Part shown: positions 32,701 through 46,344 of the stretch, one piece after another
Layout of the letters: every line of letters starts with the position of its first letter
Numbering within the stretch: position 1 is the first letter of the stretch
Assembly: GCA_932294295.1 (NCBI GenBank)
Contig: OW028574.1
Span: 53,628,797 to 53,692,796 of the forward strand
Reading direction: 5' to 3'
Length of the DNA stretch: 64,000 bases
From: Alitta virens
Lineage: Eukaryota > Annelida > Polychaeta > Phyllodocida > Nereididae
Position numbers and translations under genes: made by a program
The notes under the pieces: generated by a model
The model's database searches: none
The model's input: the letters and a program-made list of their open reading frames with translations, nothing else
What the model was told of the DNA's origin: nothing

Positions 32701-33150
32701 GGTTTTTCAGACTGAGCCTCCTAAACAAATTCTGTATTACTAAGAACTTTAAAATGAACATATAAAATATTTACAGAATCCAATTTACTAATTTTATTGT
32801 GCTTTGTCTGAAAATTAAAATACACTCACTGCGAATCTGGATTCTTAGGGCCCAAATGATCCATTACCAGTGTTACCATAGGGATTGCACTGCTGGCACA
32901 CAAAATTTTGCCTTGCAAAAACAAGAATAAATGGAGATTGCATATTTGACAAAAACATACACATAATCATACACAAGTTGCGCTAACCAATATGCAAATT
33001 ACAATGTAAGAGCTTTTATAGGCTTTTGCTGCAGCATCAGCTATTGCAATTCTCTTGTGTAGATGTGCAGGCTGCACAACCCTAATAGCAGGTCTTTTGT
33101 TAGAATATAACGATGAATTTTCAGTATCTGAGTGACATAAGATGAGCAAA

Positions 33151-33335
33151 GGGCGGGGGCCTAGCTCAGAGGTAGCGCTCTGGGCTTCCAACCGCTGGGT
33201 CCCGGGTTCGATTCCCGGTCGAGCCTAAGTTGGATGGCTGTTTCATCCTTCGTCTCATTGCCATGGTCTCTGCCTGTCCTAATTAGCCCAATTGGTGCAG
33301 AAATACAAGACGTAAAGCCCTAATCACCCACCCAC
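33151..33335 (+). mobile_element. SINE of array unit 1 (same position in all 11 units)
   Basis: Full-length head ('gggcgggggcctagctcag'), intact B-box, body and (ACCC)n tail forming the end of the unit. Equivalent copies start at 34391, 35631, 36872, 38112, 39353, 40594, 41834, 43074, 44314 and 45554. They multiplied with the unit and are not independent insertions. Confidence 0.92.
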
Positions 33336-34575
33336 CATCTCAACTTGAGGCCGGCCTCGGAGTTCTTAATCTGTTTGTTATCCTAATATGGCCAGTGTCC
33401 CAATGTACCCCATATCTGAAAGGGCCCCTATTGTGTGTATAATTTTCTAAATAGACGGGACAGTTTGTGTATTTCACATTATACAGAAGAAGCGTGTTAC
33501 AGCTATGGCCACATGATTTTTCTTTCACATGGCATCTGTTAAACATGCAAGTGGGGAGTGGTCATCAGACTTTGTATATACCATGGAGCCAAGAAGCTCT
33601 ATGCTCACACTGTACATATTGAGTGGTAACTAAGAAAACTGAATTAAATGTAAATGTTGTACATTGGTAATGTAATACAGACTTATACCCTTAAGCATCA
33701 CTCACAATGAATTCAGATTATTCAGTACTTAAAAGACTCGGAACTGATGTGGTTTATGAGAATTTTAGACATCCATCAGTTAATATTTGGTATTTTTTGA
33801 AAGATGATTGTTATACACATGCAATGGACCGCAGGCATAAAGATACCATCTCACTCTTCCTCCCATGTCAGCGTGGCATGTTCACTGCTAACAGGCATAT
33901 ATGGCATTTTACAAAGTGCAGAATTGGTGGGCACAATTAAGGTTTTTCAGACTGAGCCTCCTAAACAAATTCTGTATTACTAAGAACTTTAAAATGAACA
34001 TATAAAATATTTACAGAATCCAATTTACTAATTTTATTGTGCTTTGTCTGAAAATTAAAATACACTCACTGCGAATCTGGATTCTTAGGGCCCAAATGAT
34101 CCATTACCAGTGTTACCATAGGGATTGCACTGCTGGCACACAAAATTTTGCCTTGCAAAAACAAGAATAAATGGAGATTGCATATTTGACAAAAACATAC
34201 ACATAATCATACACAAGTTGCGCTAACCAATATGCAAATTACAATGTAAGAGCTTTTATAGGCTTTTGCTGCAGCATCAGCTATTGCAATTCTCTTGTGT
34301 AGATGTGCAGGCTGCACAACCCTAATAGCAGGTCTTTTGTTAGAATATAACGATGAATTTTCAGTATCTGAGTGACATAAGATGAGCAAAGGGCGGGGGC
34401 CTAGCTCAGAGGTAGCGCTCTGGGCTTCCAACCGCTGGGTCCCGGGTTCGATTCCCGGTCGAGCCTAAGTTGGATGGCTGTTTCATCCTTCGTCTCATTG
34501 CCATGGTCTCTGCCTGTCCTAATTAGCCCAATTGGTGCAGAAATACAGGACGTAGAGCCCTTATCACCCACCCAC
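33336..34575 (+). repeat. Array unit 2
   Basis: 'gtttgtg/attatacag' variant in the 5' part with 5 T; SINE end 'gtagagccctt'. Confidence 0.9.
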
Positions 34576-35815
34576 CATCTCAACTTGAGGCCGGCCTCGG
34601 AGTTCTTAATCTGTTTGTTATCCTAATATGGCCAGTGTCCCAATGTACCCCATATCTGAAAGGGCCCCTATTGTGTGTATAATTTTCTAAATAGACGGGA
34701 CAGTTTATGTATTTCACATTGTACAGAAGAAGCGTGTTACAGCTATGGCCACATGATTTTTCTTTCACATGGCATCTGTTAAACATGCAAGTGGGGAGTG
34801 GTCATCAGACTTTGTATATACCATGGAGCCAAGAAGCTCTATGCTCACACTGTACATATTGAGTGGTAACTAAGAAAACTGAATTAAATGTAAATGTTGT
34901 ACATTGGTAATGTAATACAGACTTATACCCTTAAGCATCACTCACAATGAATTCAGATTATTCAGTACTTAAAAGACTCGGAACTGATGTGGTTTATGAG
35001 AATTTTAGACATCCATCAGTTAATATTTGGTATTTTTTGAAAGATGATTGTTATACACATGCAATGGACCGCAGGCATAAAGATACCATCTCACTCTTCC
35101 TCCCATGTCAGCGTGGCATGTTCACTGCTAACAGGCATATATGGCATTTTACAAAGTGCAGAATTGGTGGGCACAATTAAGGTTTTTCAGACTGAGCCTC
35201 CTAAACAAATTCTGTATTACTAAGAACTTTAAAATGAACATATAAAATATTTACAGAATCCAATTTACTAATTTTATTGTGCTTTGTCTGAAAATTAAAA
35301 TACACTCACTGCGAATCTGGATTCTTAGGGCCCAAATGATCCATTACCAGTGTTACCATAGGGATTGCACTGCTGGCACACAAAATTTTGCCTTGCAAAA
35401 ACAAGAATAAATGGAGATTGCATATTTGACAAAAACATACACATAATCATACACAAGTTGCGCTAACCAATATGCAAATTACAATGTGAGAGCTTTTATA
35501 GGCTTTTGCTGCAGCATCAGCTATTGCAATTCTCTTGTGTAGATGTGCAGGCTGCACAACCCTAATAGCAGGTCTTTTGTTAGAATATAACGATGAATTT
35601 TCAGTATCTGAGTGACATAAGATGAGCAAAGGGCGGGGGCCTAGCTCAGAGGTAGCGCTCTGGGCTTCCAACCGCTGGGTCCCGGGTTCGATTCCCGGTC
35701 GAGCCTAAGTTGGATGGCTGTTTCATCCTTCGTCTCATTGCCGTGGTCTCTGCCTGTCCTAATTAGCCCAATTGGTGCAGAAATACAGAACGTAAAGCCC
35801 TAATCACCCACCCAC
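34576..35815 (+). repeat. Array unit 3 (type A)
   Basis: 'gtttatg/attgtacag', 5 T, 'tgtgagagc', 'ttgccgtgg'. Pairs with unit 5. Confidence 0.9.
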
Positions 35816-37056
35816 CATCTCAACTTGAGGCCGGCCTCGGAGTTCTTAATCTGTTTGTTATCCTAATATGGCCAGTGTCCCAATGTACCCCATATCTGAA
35901 AGGGCCCCTATTGTGTGTATAATTTTCTAAATAGACGGGACAGTTTGTGTATTTCACATTATACAGAAGAAGCGTGTTACAGCTATGGCCACATGATTTT
36001 TTCTTTCACATGGCATCTGTTAAACATGCAAGTGGGGAGTGGTCATCAGACTTTGTATATACCATGGAGCCAAGAAGCTCTATGCTCACACTGTACATAT
36101 TGAGTGGTAACTAAGAAAACTGAATTAAATGTAAATGTTGTACATTGGTAATGTAATACAGACTTATACCCTTAAGCATCACTCACAATGAATTCAGATT
36201 ATTCAGTACTTAAAAGACTCGGAACTGATGTGGTTTATGAGAATTTTAGACATCCATCAGTTAGTATTTGGTATTTTTTGAAAGATGATTGTTATACACA
36301 TGCAATGGACCGCAGGCATAAAGATACCATCTCACTCTTCCTCCCATGTCAGCGTGGCATGTTCACTGCTAACAGGCATATATGGCATTTTACAAAGTGC
36401 AGAATTGGTGGGCACAATTAAGGTTTTTCAGACTGAGCCTCCTAAACAAATTCTGTATTACTAAGAACTTTAAAATGAACATATAAAATATTTACAGAAT
36501 CCAATTTACTAATTTTATTGTGCTTTGTCTGAAAATTAAAATACACTCACTGCGAATCTGGATTCTTAGGGCCCAAATGATCCATTACCAGTGTTACCAT
36601 AGGGATTGCACTGCTGGCACACAAAATTTTGCCTTGCAAAAACAAGAATAAATGGAGATTGCATATTTGACAAAAACATACACATAATCATACACAAGTT
36701 GCGCTAACCAATATGCAAATTACAATGTAAGAGCTTTTATAGGCTTTTGCTGCAGCATCAGCTATTGCAATTCTCTTGTGTAGATGTGCAGGCTGCACAA
36801 CCCTAATAGCAGGTCTTTTGTTAGAATATAACGATGAATTTTCAGTATCTGAGTGACATAAGATGAGCAAAGGGCGGGGGCCTAGCTCAGAGGTAGCGCT
36901 CTGGGCTTCCAACCGCTGGGTCCCGGGTTCGATTCCCGGTCGAGCCTAAGTTGGATGGCTGTTTCATTCTTCGTCTCATTGCCATGGTCTCTGCCTGTCC
37001 TAATTAGCCCAATTGGTGCAGAAATACAGGACGTAGAGCCCTTATCACCCACCCAC
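35816..37056 (+). repeat. Array unit 4 (type B)
   Basis: 'gtttgtg/attatacag', 6 T, 'gttagtatt', SINE 'tttcattcttc'. Pairs with unit 6. Confidence 0.9.
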
Positions 37057-38296
37057 CATCTCAACTTGAGGCCGGCCTCGGAGTTCTTAATCTGTTTGTT
37101 ATCCTAATATGGCCAGTGTCCCAATGTACCCCATATCTGAAAGGGCCCCTATTGTGTGTATAATTTTCTAAATAGACGGGACAGTTTATGTATTTCACAT
37201 TGTACAGAAGAAGCGTGTTACAGCTATGGCCACATGATTTTTCTTTCACATGGCATCTGTTAAACATGCAAGTGGGGAGTGGTCATCAGACTTTGTATAT
37301 ACCATGGAGCCAAGAAGCTCTATGCTCACACTGTACATATTGAGTGGTAACTAAGAAAACTGAATTAAATGTAAATGTTGTACATTGGTAATGTAATACA
37401 GACTTATACCCTTAAGCATCACTCACAATGAATTCAGATTATTCAGTACTTAAAAGACTCGGAACTGATGTGGTTTATGAGAATTTTAGACATCCATCAG
37501 TTAATATTTGGTATTTTTTGAAAGATGATTGTTATACACATGCAATGGACCGCAGGCATAAAGATACCATCTCACTCTTCCTCCCATGTCAGCGTGGCAT
37601 GTTCACTGCTAACAGGCATATATGGCATTTTACAAAGTGCAGAATTGGTGGGCACAATTAAGGTTTTTCAGACTGAGCCTCCTAAACAAATTCTGTATTA
37701 CTAAGAACTTTAAAATGAACATATAAAATATTTACAGAATCCAATTTACTAATTTTATTGTGCTTTGTCTGAAAATTAAAATACACTCACTGCGAATCTG
37801 GATTCTTAGGGCCCAAATGATCCATTACCAGTGTTACCATAGGGATTGCACTGCTGGCACACAAAATTTTGCCTTGCAAAAACAAGAATAAATGGAGATT
37901 GCATATTTGACAAAAACATACACATAATCATACACAAGTTGCGCTAACCAATATGCAAATTACAATGTGAGAGCTTTTATAGGCTTTTGCTGCAGCATCA
38001 GCTATTGCAATTCTCTTGTGTAGATGTGCAGGCTGCACAACCCTAATAGCAGGTCTTTTGTTAGAATATAACGATGAATTTTCAGTATCTGAGTGACATA
38101 AGATGAGCAAAGGGCGGGGGCCTAGCTCAGAGGTAGCGCTCTGGGCTTCCAACCGCTGGGTCCCGGGTTCGATTCCCGGTCGAGCCTAAGTTGGATGGCT
38201 GTTTCATCCTTCGTCTCATTGCCGTGGTCTCTGCCTGTCCTAATTAGCCCAATTGGTGCAGAAATACAGGACGTAAAGCCCTAATCACCCACCCAC
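37057..38296 (+). repeat. Array unit 5 (type A)
   Basis: Same diagnostic set as unit 3, including 'tgtgagagc' and 'ttgccgtgg'. Confidence 0.9.
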
Positions 38297-39537
38297 CATC
38301 TCAACTTGAGGCCGGCCTCGGAGTTCTTAATCTGTTTGTTATCCTAATATGGCCAGTGTCCCAATGTACCCCATATCTGAAAGGGCCCCTATTGTGTGTA
38401 TAATTTTCTAAATAGACGGGACAGTTTGTGTATTTCACATTATACAGAAGAAGCGTGTTACAGCTATGGCCACATGATTTTTTCTTTCACATGGCATCTG
38501 TTAAACATGCAAGTGGGGAGTGGTCATCAGACTTTGTATATACCATGGAGCCAAGAAGCTCTATGCTCACACTGTACATATTGAGTGGTAACTAAGAAAA
38601 CTGAATTAAATGTAAATGTTGTACATTGGTAATGTAATACAGACTTATACCCTTAAGCATCACTCACAATGAATTCAGATTATTCAGTACTTAAAAGACT
38701 CGGAACTGATGTGGTTTATGAGAATTTTAGACATCCATCAGTTAGTATTTGGTATTTTTTGAAAGATGATTGTTATACACATGCAATGGACCGCAGGCAT
38801 AAAGATACCATCTCACTCTTCCTCCCATGTCAGCGTGGCATGTTCACTGCTAACAGGCATATATGGCATTTTACAAAGTGCAGAATTGGTGGGCACAATT
38901 AAGGTTTTTCAGACTGAGCCTCCTAAACAAATTCTGTATTACTAAGAACTTTAAAATGAACATATAAAATATTTACAGAATCCAATTTACTAATTTTATT
39001 GTGCTTTGTCTGAAAATTAAAATACACTCACTGCGAATCTGGATTCTTAGGGCCCAAATGATCCATTACCAGTGTTACCATAGGGATTGCACTGCTGGCA
39101 CACAAAATTTTGCCTTGCAAAAACAAGAATAAATGGAGATTGCATATTTGACAAAAACATACACATAATCATACACAAGTTGCGCTAACCAATATGCAAA
39201 TTACAATGTAAGAGCTTTTATAGGCTTTTGCTGCAGCATCAGCTATTGCAATTCTCTTGTGTAGATGTGCAGGCTGCACAACCCTAATAGCAGGTCTTTT
39301 GTTAGAATATAACGATGAATTTTCAGTATCTGAGTGACATAAGATGAGCAAAGGGCGGGGGCCTAGCTCAGAGGTAGGGCTCTGGGCTTCCAACCGCTGG
39401 GTCCCGGGTTCGATTCCCGGTCGAGCCTAAGTTGGATGGCTGTTTCATTCTTCGTCTCATTGCCATGGTCTCTGCCTGTCCTAATTAGCCCAATTGATGC
39501 AGAAATACAGGACGTAAAGCCCTAATCACCCACCCAC
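38297..39537 (+). repeat. Array unit 6 (type B, D-like SINE)
   Basis: The type-B 5' part, with 'ggtagggctc', 'tttcattcttc' and 'aattgatgcag' in the SINE, the same three SINE changes as unit 11. Confidence 0.9.
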
Positions 39538-40778
39538 CATCTCAACTTGAGGCCGGCCTCGGAGTTCTTAATCTGTTTGTTATCCTAATATGGCCAGTGT
39601 CCCAATGTACCCCATATCTGAAAGGGCCCCTATTGTGTGTATAATTTTCTAAATAGACGGGACAGTTTGTGTATTTCACATTATACAGAAGAAGCGTGTT
39701 ACAGCTATGGCCACATGATTTTTTCTTTCACATGGCATCTGTTAAACATGCAAGTGGGGAGTGGTCATCAGACTTTGTATATACCATGGAGCCAAGAAGC
39801 TCTATGCTCACACTGTACATATTGAGTGGTAACTAAGAAAACTGAATTAAATGTAAATGTTGTACATTGGTAATGTAATACAGACTTATACCCTTAAGCA
39901 TCACTCACAATGAATTCAGATTATTCAGTACTTAAAAGACTCGGAACTGATGTGGTTTATGAGAATTTTAGGCATCCATCAGTTAGTATTTGGTATTTTT
40001 TGAAAGATGATTGTTATACACATGCAATGGACCGCAGGCATAAAGATACCATCTCACTCTTCCTCCCATGTCAGCGTGGCATGTTCACTGCTAACAGGCA
40101 TATATGGCATTTTACAAAGTGCAGAATTGGTGGGCACAATTAAGGTTTTTCAGACTGAGCCTCCTAAACAAATTCTGTATTACTAAGAACTTTAAAATGA
40201 ACATATAAAATATTTACAGAATCCAATTTACTAATTTTATTGTGCTTTGTCTGAAAATTAAAATACACTCACTGCGAATCTGGATTCTTAGGGCCCAAAT
40301 GATCCATTACCAGTGTTACCATAGGGATTGCACTGCTGGCACACAAAATTTTGCCTTGCAAAAACAAGAATAAATGGAGATTGCATATTTGACAAAAACA
40401 TACACATAATCATACACAAGTTGCGCTAACCAATATGCAAATTACAATGTAAGAGCTTTTATAGGCTTTTGCTGCAGCATCAGCTATTGCAATTCTCTTG
40501 TGTAGATGTGCAGGCTGCACAACCCGAATAGCAGGTCTTTTGTTAGAATATAACGATGAATTTTCAGTATCTGAGTGACATAAGATGAGCAAAGGGCGGG
40601 GGCCTAGCTCAGAGGTAGCGCTCTGGGCTTCCAACCGCTGGGTCCCGGGTTCGATTCCCGGTCGAGCCTAAGTTGGATGGCTGTTTCATCCTTCGTCTCA
40701 TTGCCATGGTCTCTGCCTGTCCTAATTAGCCCAATTGGTGCAGAAATACAGGACGTAGAGCCCTTATCACCCACCCAC
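39538..40778 (+). repeat. Array unit 7 (B/C mosaic)
   Basis: The type-B 5' half (6 T, 'gttagtatt', plus private 'aggcatcc') joined to a type-C 3' half ('aacccgaat', 'gtagagccctt'). Confidence 0.9.
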
Positions 40779-42018
40779 CATCTCAACTTGAGGCCGGCCT
40801 CGGAGTTCTTAATCTGTTTGTTATCCTAATATGGCCAGTGTCCCAATGTACCCCATATCTGAAAGGGCCCCTATTGTGTGTATAATTTTCTAAATAGACG
40901 GGACAGTTTATGTATTTCACATTGTACAGAAGAAGCGTGTTACAGCTATGGCCACATGATTTTTCTTTCACATGGCATCTGTTAAACATGCAAGTGGGGA
41001 GTGGTCATCAGACTTTGTATATACCATGGAGCCAAGAAGCTCTATGCTCACACTGTACATATTGAGTGGTAACTAAGAAAACTGAATTAAATGTTAATGT
41101 TGTACATTGGTAATGTAATACAGACTTATACCCTTAAGCATCACTCACAATGAATTCAGATTATTCAGTACTTAAAAGACTCGGAACTGATGTGGTTTAT
41201 GAGAATTTTAGACATCCATCAGTTAATATTTGGTATTTTTTGAAAGATGATTGTTATACACATGCAATGGACCGCAGGCATAAAGATACCATCTCACTCT
41301 TCCTCCCATGTCAGCGTGGCATGTTCACTGCTAACAGGCATATATGGCATTTTACAAAGTGCAGAATTGGTGGGCACAATTAAGGTTTTTCAGACTGAGC
41401 CTCCTAAACAAATTCTGTATTACTAAGAACTTTAAAATGAACATATAAAATATTTACAGAATCCAATTTACTAATTTTATTGTGCTTTGTCTGAAAATTA
41501 AAATACACTCACTGCGAATCTGGATTCTTAGGGCCCAAATGATCCATTACCAGTGTTACCATAGGGATTGCACTGCTGGCACACAAAATTTTGCCTTGCA
41601 AAAACAAGAATAAATGGAGATTGCATATTTGACAAAAACATACACATAATCATACACAAGTTGCGCTAACCAATATGCAAATTACAATGTAAGAGCTTTT
41701 ATAGGCTTTTGCTGCAGCATCAGCTATTGCAATTCTCTTGTGTAGATGTGCAGGCTGCACAACCCGAATAGCAGGTCTTTTGTTAGAATATAACGATGAA
41801 TTTTCAGTATCTGAGTGACATAAGATGAGCAAAGGGCGGGGGCCTAGCTCAGAGGTAGCGCTCTGGGCTTCCAACCGCTGGGTCCCGGGTTCGATTCCCG
41901 GTCGAGCCTAAGTTGGATGGCTGTTTCATCCTTCGTCTCATTGCCATGGTCTCTGCCTGTCCTAATTAGCCCAATTGGTGCAGAAATACAGGACGTAGAG
42001 CCCTTATCACCCACCCAC
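40779..42018 (+). repeat. Array unit 8 (type C)
   Basis: 5 T, 'aatgttaatg', 'aacccgaat', 'ggtagcgctc'. Confidence 0.9.
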
Positions 42019-43258
42019 CATCTCAACTTGAGGCCGGCCTCGGAGTTCTTAATCTGTTTGTTATCCTAATATGGCCAGTGTCCCAATGTACCCCATATCT
42101 GAAAGGGCCCCTATTGTGTGTATAATTTTCTAAATAGACGGGACAGTTTATGTATTTCACATTGTACAGAAGAAGCGTGTTACAGCTATGGCCACATGAT
42201 TTTTCTTTCACATGGCATCTGTTAAACATGCAAGTGGGGAGTGGTCATCAGACTTTGTATATACCATGGAGCCAAGAAGCTCTATGCTCACACTGTACAT
42301 ATTGAGTGGTAACTAAGAAAACTGAATTAAATGTTAATGTTGTACATTGGTAATGTAATACAGACTTATACCCTTAAGCATCACTCACAATGAATTCAGA
42401 TTATTCAGTACTTAAAAGACTCGGAACTGATGTGGTTTATGAGAATTTTAGACATCCATCAGTTAATATTTGGTATTTTTTGAAAGATGATTGTTATACA
42501 CATGCAATGGACCGCAGGCATAAAGATACCATCTCACTCTTCCTCCCATGTCAGCGTGGCATGTTCACTGCTAACAGGCATATATGGCATTTTACAAAGT
42601 GCAGAATTGGTGGGCACAATTAAGGTTTTTCAGACTGAGCCTCCTAAACAAATTCTGTATTACTAAGAACTTTAAAATGAACATATAAAATATTTACAGA
42701 ATCCAATTTACTAATTTTATTGTGCTTTGTCTGAAAATTAAAATACACTCACTGCGAATCTGGATTCTTAGGGCCCAAATGATCCATTACCAGTGTTACC
42801 ATAGGGATTGCACTGCTGGCACACAAAATTTTGCCTTGCAAAAACAAGAATAAATGGAGATTGCATATTTGACAAAAACATACACATAATCATACACAAG
42901 TTGCGCTAACCAATATGCAAATTACAATGTAAGAGCTTTTATAGGCTTTTGCTGCAGCATCAGCTATTGCAATTCTCTTGTGTAGATGTGCAGGCTGCAC
43001 AACCCTAATAGCAGGTCTTTTGTTAGAATATAACGATGAATTTTCAGTATCTGAGTGACATAAGATGAGCAAAGGGCGGGGGCCTAGCTCAGAGGTAGGG
43101 CTCTGGGCTTCCAACCGCTGGGTCCCGGGTTCGATTCCCGGTCGAGCCTAAGTTGGATGGCTGTTTCATTCTTCGTCTCATTGCCATGGTCTCTGCCTGT
43201 CCTAATTAGCCCAATTGGTGCAGAAATACAGGACGTAGAGCCCTTATCACCCACCCAC
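42019..43258 (+). repeat. Array unit 9 (type D)
   Basis: 5 T, 'aatgttaatg', 'aaccctaat', 'ggtagggctc', 'tttcattcttc'. Confidence 0.9.
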
Positions 43259-44498
43259 CATCTCAACTTGAGGCCGGCCTCGGAGTTCTTAATCTGTTTG
43301 TTATCCTAATATGGCCAGTGTCCCAATGTACCCCATATCTGAAAGGGCCCCTATTGTGTGTATAATTTTCTAAATAGACGGGACAGTTTATGTATTTCAC
43401 ATTGTACAGAAGAAGCGTGTTACAGCTATGGCCACATGATTTTTCTTTCACATGGCATCTGTTAAACATGCAAGTGGGGAGTGGTCATCAGACTTTGTAT
43501 ATACCATGGAGCCAAGAAGCTCTATGCTCACACTGTACATATTGAGTGGTAACTAAGAAAACTGAATTAAATGTTAATGTTGTACATTGGTAATGTAATA
43601 CAGACTTATACCCTTAAGCATCACTCACAATGAATTCAGATTATTCAGTACTTAAAAGACTCGGAACTGATGTGGTTTATGAGAATTTTAGACATCCATC
43701 AGTTAATATTTGGTATTTTTTGAAAGATGATTGTTATACACATGCAATGGACCGCAGGCATAAAGATACCATCTCACTCTTCCTCCCATGTCAGCGTGGC
43801 ATGTTCACTGCTAACAGGCATATATGGCATTTTACAAAGTGCAGAATTGGTGGGCACAATTAAGGTTTTTCAGACTGAGCCTCCTAAACAAATTCTGTAT
43901 TACTAAGAACTTTAAAATGAACATATAAAATATTTACAGAATCCAATTTACTAATTTTATTGTGCTTTGTCTGAAAATTAAAATACACTCACTGCGAATC
44001 TGGATTCTTAGGGCCCAAATGATCCATTACCAGTGTTACCATAGGGATTGCACTGCTGGCACACAAAATTTTGCCTTGCAAAAACAAGAATAAATGGAGA
44101 TTGCATATTTGACAAAAACATACACATAATCATACACAAGTTGCGCTAACCAATATGCAAATTACAATGTAAGAGCTTTTATAGGCTTTTGCTGCAGCAT
44201 CAGCTATTGCAATTCTCTTGTGTAGATGTGCAGGCTGCACAACCCGAATAGCAGGTCTTTTGTTAGAATATAACGATGAATTTTCAGTATCTGAGTGACA
44301 TAAGATGAGCAAAGGGCGGGGGCCTAGCTCAGAGGTAGCGCTCTGGGCTTCCAACCGCTGGGTCCCGGGTTCGATTCCCGGTCGAGCCTAAGTTGGATGG
44401 CTGTTTCATCCTTCGTCTCATTGCCATGGTCTCTGCCTGTCCTAATTAGCCCAATTGGTGCAGAAATACAGGACGTAGAGCCCTTATCACCCACCCAC
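43259..44498 (+). repeat. Array unit 10 (type C)
   Basis: Same diagnostic set as unit 8. Confidence 0.9.
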
Positions 44499-45748
44499 CA
44501 TCTCAACTTGAGGCCGGCCTCGGAGTTCTTAATCTGTTTGTTATCCTAATATGGCCAGTGTCCCAATGTACCCCATATCTGAAAGGGCCCCTATTGTGTG
44601 TATAATTTTCTAAATAGACGGGACAGTTTATGTATTTCACATTGTACAGAAGAAGCGTGTTACAGCTATGGCCACATGATTTTTCTTTCACATGGCATCT
44701 GTTAAACATGCAAGTGGGGAGTGGTCATCAGACTTTGTATATACCATGGAGCCAAGAAGCTCTATGCTCACACTGTACATATTGAGTGGTAACTAAGAAA
44801 ACTGAATTAAATGTTAATGTTGTACATTGGTAATGTAATACAGACTTATACCCTTAAGCATCACTCACAATGAATTCAGATTATTCAGTACTTAAAAGAC
44901 TCGGAACTGATGTGGTTTATGAGAATTTTAGACATCCATCAGTTAATATTTGGTATTTTTTGAAAGATGATTGTTATACACATGCAATGGACCGCAGGCA
45001 TAAAGATACCATCTCACTCTTCCTCCCATGTCAGCGTGGCATGTTCACTGCTAACAGGCATATATGGCATTTTACAAAGTGCAGAATTGGTGGGCACAAT
45101 TAAGGTTTTTCAGACTGAGCCTCCTAAACAAATTCTGTATTACTAAGAACTTTAAAATGAACATATAAAATATTTACAGAATCCAATTTACTAATTTTAT
45201 TGTGCTTTGTCTGAAAATTAAAATACACTCACTGCGAATCTGGATTCTTAGGGCCCAAATGATCCATTACCAGTGTTACCATAGGGATTGCACTGCTGGC
45301 ACACAAAATTTTGCCTTGCAAAAACAAGAATAAATGGAGATTGCATATTTGACAAAAACATACACATAATCATACACAAGTTGCGCTAACCAATATGCAA
45401 ATTACAATGTAAGAGCTTTTATAGGCTTTTGCTGCAGCATCAGCTATTGCAATTCTCTTGTGTAGATGTGCAGGCTGCACAACCCTAATAGCAGGTCTTT
45501 TGTTAGAATATAACGATGAATTTTCAGTATCTGAGTGACATAAGATGAGCAAAGGGCGGGGGCCTAGCTCAGAGGTAGGGCTCTGGGCTTCCAACCGCTG
45601 GGTCCCGGGTTCGATTCCCGGTCGAGCCTAAGTTGGATGGCTGTTTCATTCTTCGTCTCATTGCCATGGTCTCTGCCTGTCCTAATTAGCCCAATTGATG
45701 CAGAAATACAGGACGTAAAGCCCTTATCGCACACACACACACACACAC
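44499..45748 (+). repeat. Array unit 11 (type D, edge)
   Basis: Like unit 9, but the SINE has 'aattgatgcag' and ends 'cttatcgc(ac)n' instead of (ACCC)n. Confidence 0.9.
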
Positions 45749-46344
45749 TTATTGGAGGGTGCATCCTCTACCTTACAGGGGAAACAAATGAAGATGTCTC
45801 ATTTTCATGAAACAGACCGACATGCACGTCTCACGGGTTACCAAGGTGCGCATCCCTCAGCGGGAAACCAGGCTGAGGTCGAAAAATTGGCTACTGGAAC
45901 TAATCGAGACGCTAAATGCTCTCGCACAACGTCGAATGGGTCTGATGAAATATACACACCCAAATCATGGCCCAAGTTTCTCATAATTAACGGAACAGAT
46001 GAGAAGTTTGCAAAGTTATCTGCAATTACCATCTGTATAACGCTTGAAAAACTGGTGGGACAGACAGAAAATACTAGCCGTCTGAGATCTGGATCTCTGT
46101 TGGCGCAAACTAACACCAAAAAACCAAACAGAAATACTATTACGACTGAAAACATTTGCAGAAGCTCCTATCAAAGTAGAGCCTCATAGAATCCTGAATA
46201 CCTGTAGGGGATAGGTACTTTCACACAAAAGTCATCTATGCTTAGATGCAGAATTGAGGGAATAAATGTCATATAAAGAAGTGGTTAATATTCGACGAAT
46301 CAAATTAAGATGTGAACCTTAGGAACTTCTTATTTTGACATTCC

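Larger units (their letters stand above)
32095..33335 (+). repeat. Array unit 1
   Basis: Edge unit with private changes: 'gacgccgg', 'atttgtttg', 'atccgaaag', 'ctcgcactg', and coding-frame changes at three sites. It has the 6-T variant. Confidence 0.9.
32095..45748 (+). repeat. 11-copy tandem array of a 1240/1241-bp SINE-bearing unit
   Basis: Units start at 32095, 33336, 34576, 35816, 37057, 38297, 39538, 40779, 42019, 43259 and 44499, each beginning 'catctcaacttga' and ending in a SINE. The 1241-bp units (1, 4, 6, 7) have six T rather than five in 'gattttttc'. Identity between units is very high (a handful of SNPs each), so the array is young or homogenised. Unit 1 is the most diverged and the last SINE has a different (AC)n tail. 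The array begins in unique sequence and ends against an old LINE at 45749. Confidence 0.95.

Noticed and set aside
32095..45748. CRISPR-like or prokaryotic repeat array
   Set aside because: The unit is 1.24 kb with an embedded SINE, and the surrounding genome is clearly eukaryotic.
33340..45764. Minus-strand frames recurring in each array unit (68, 74 and 60 codons)
   Set aside because: They overlap SINE antisense and repeat sequence, are broken by the 5T/6T variant, and resemble no protein.
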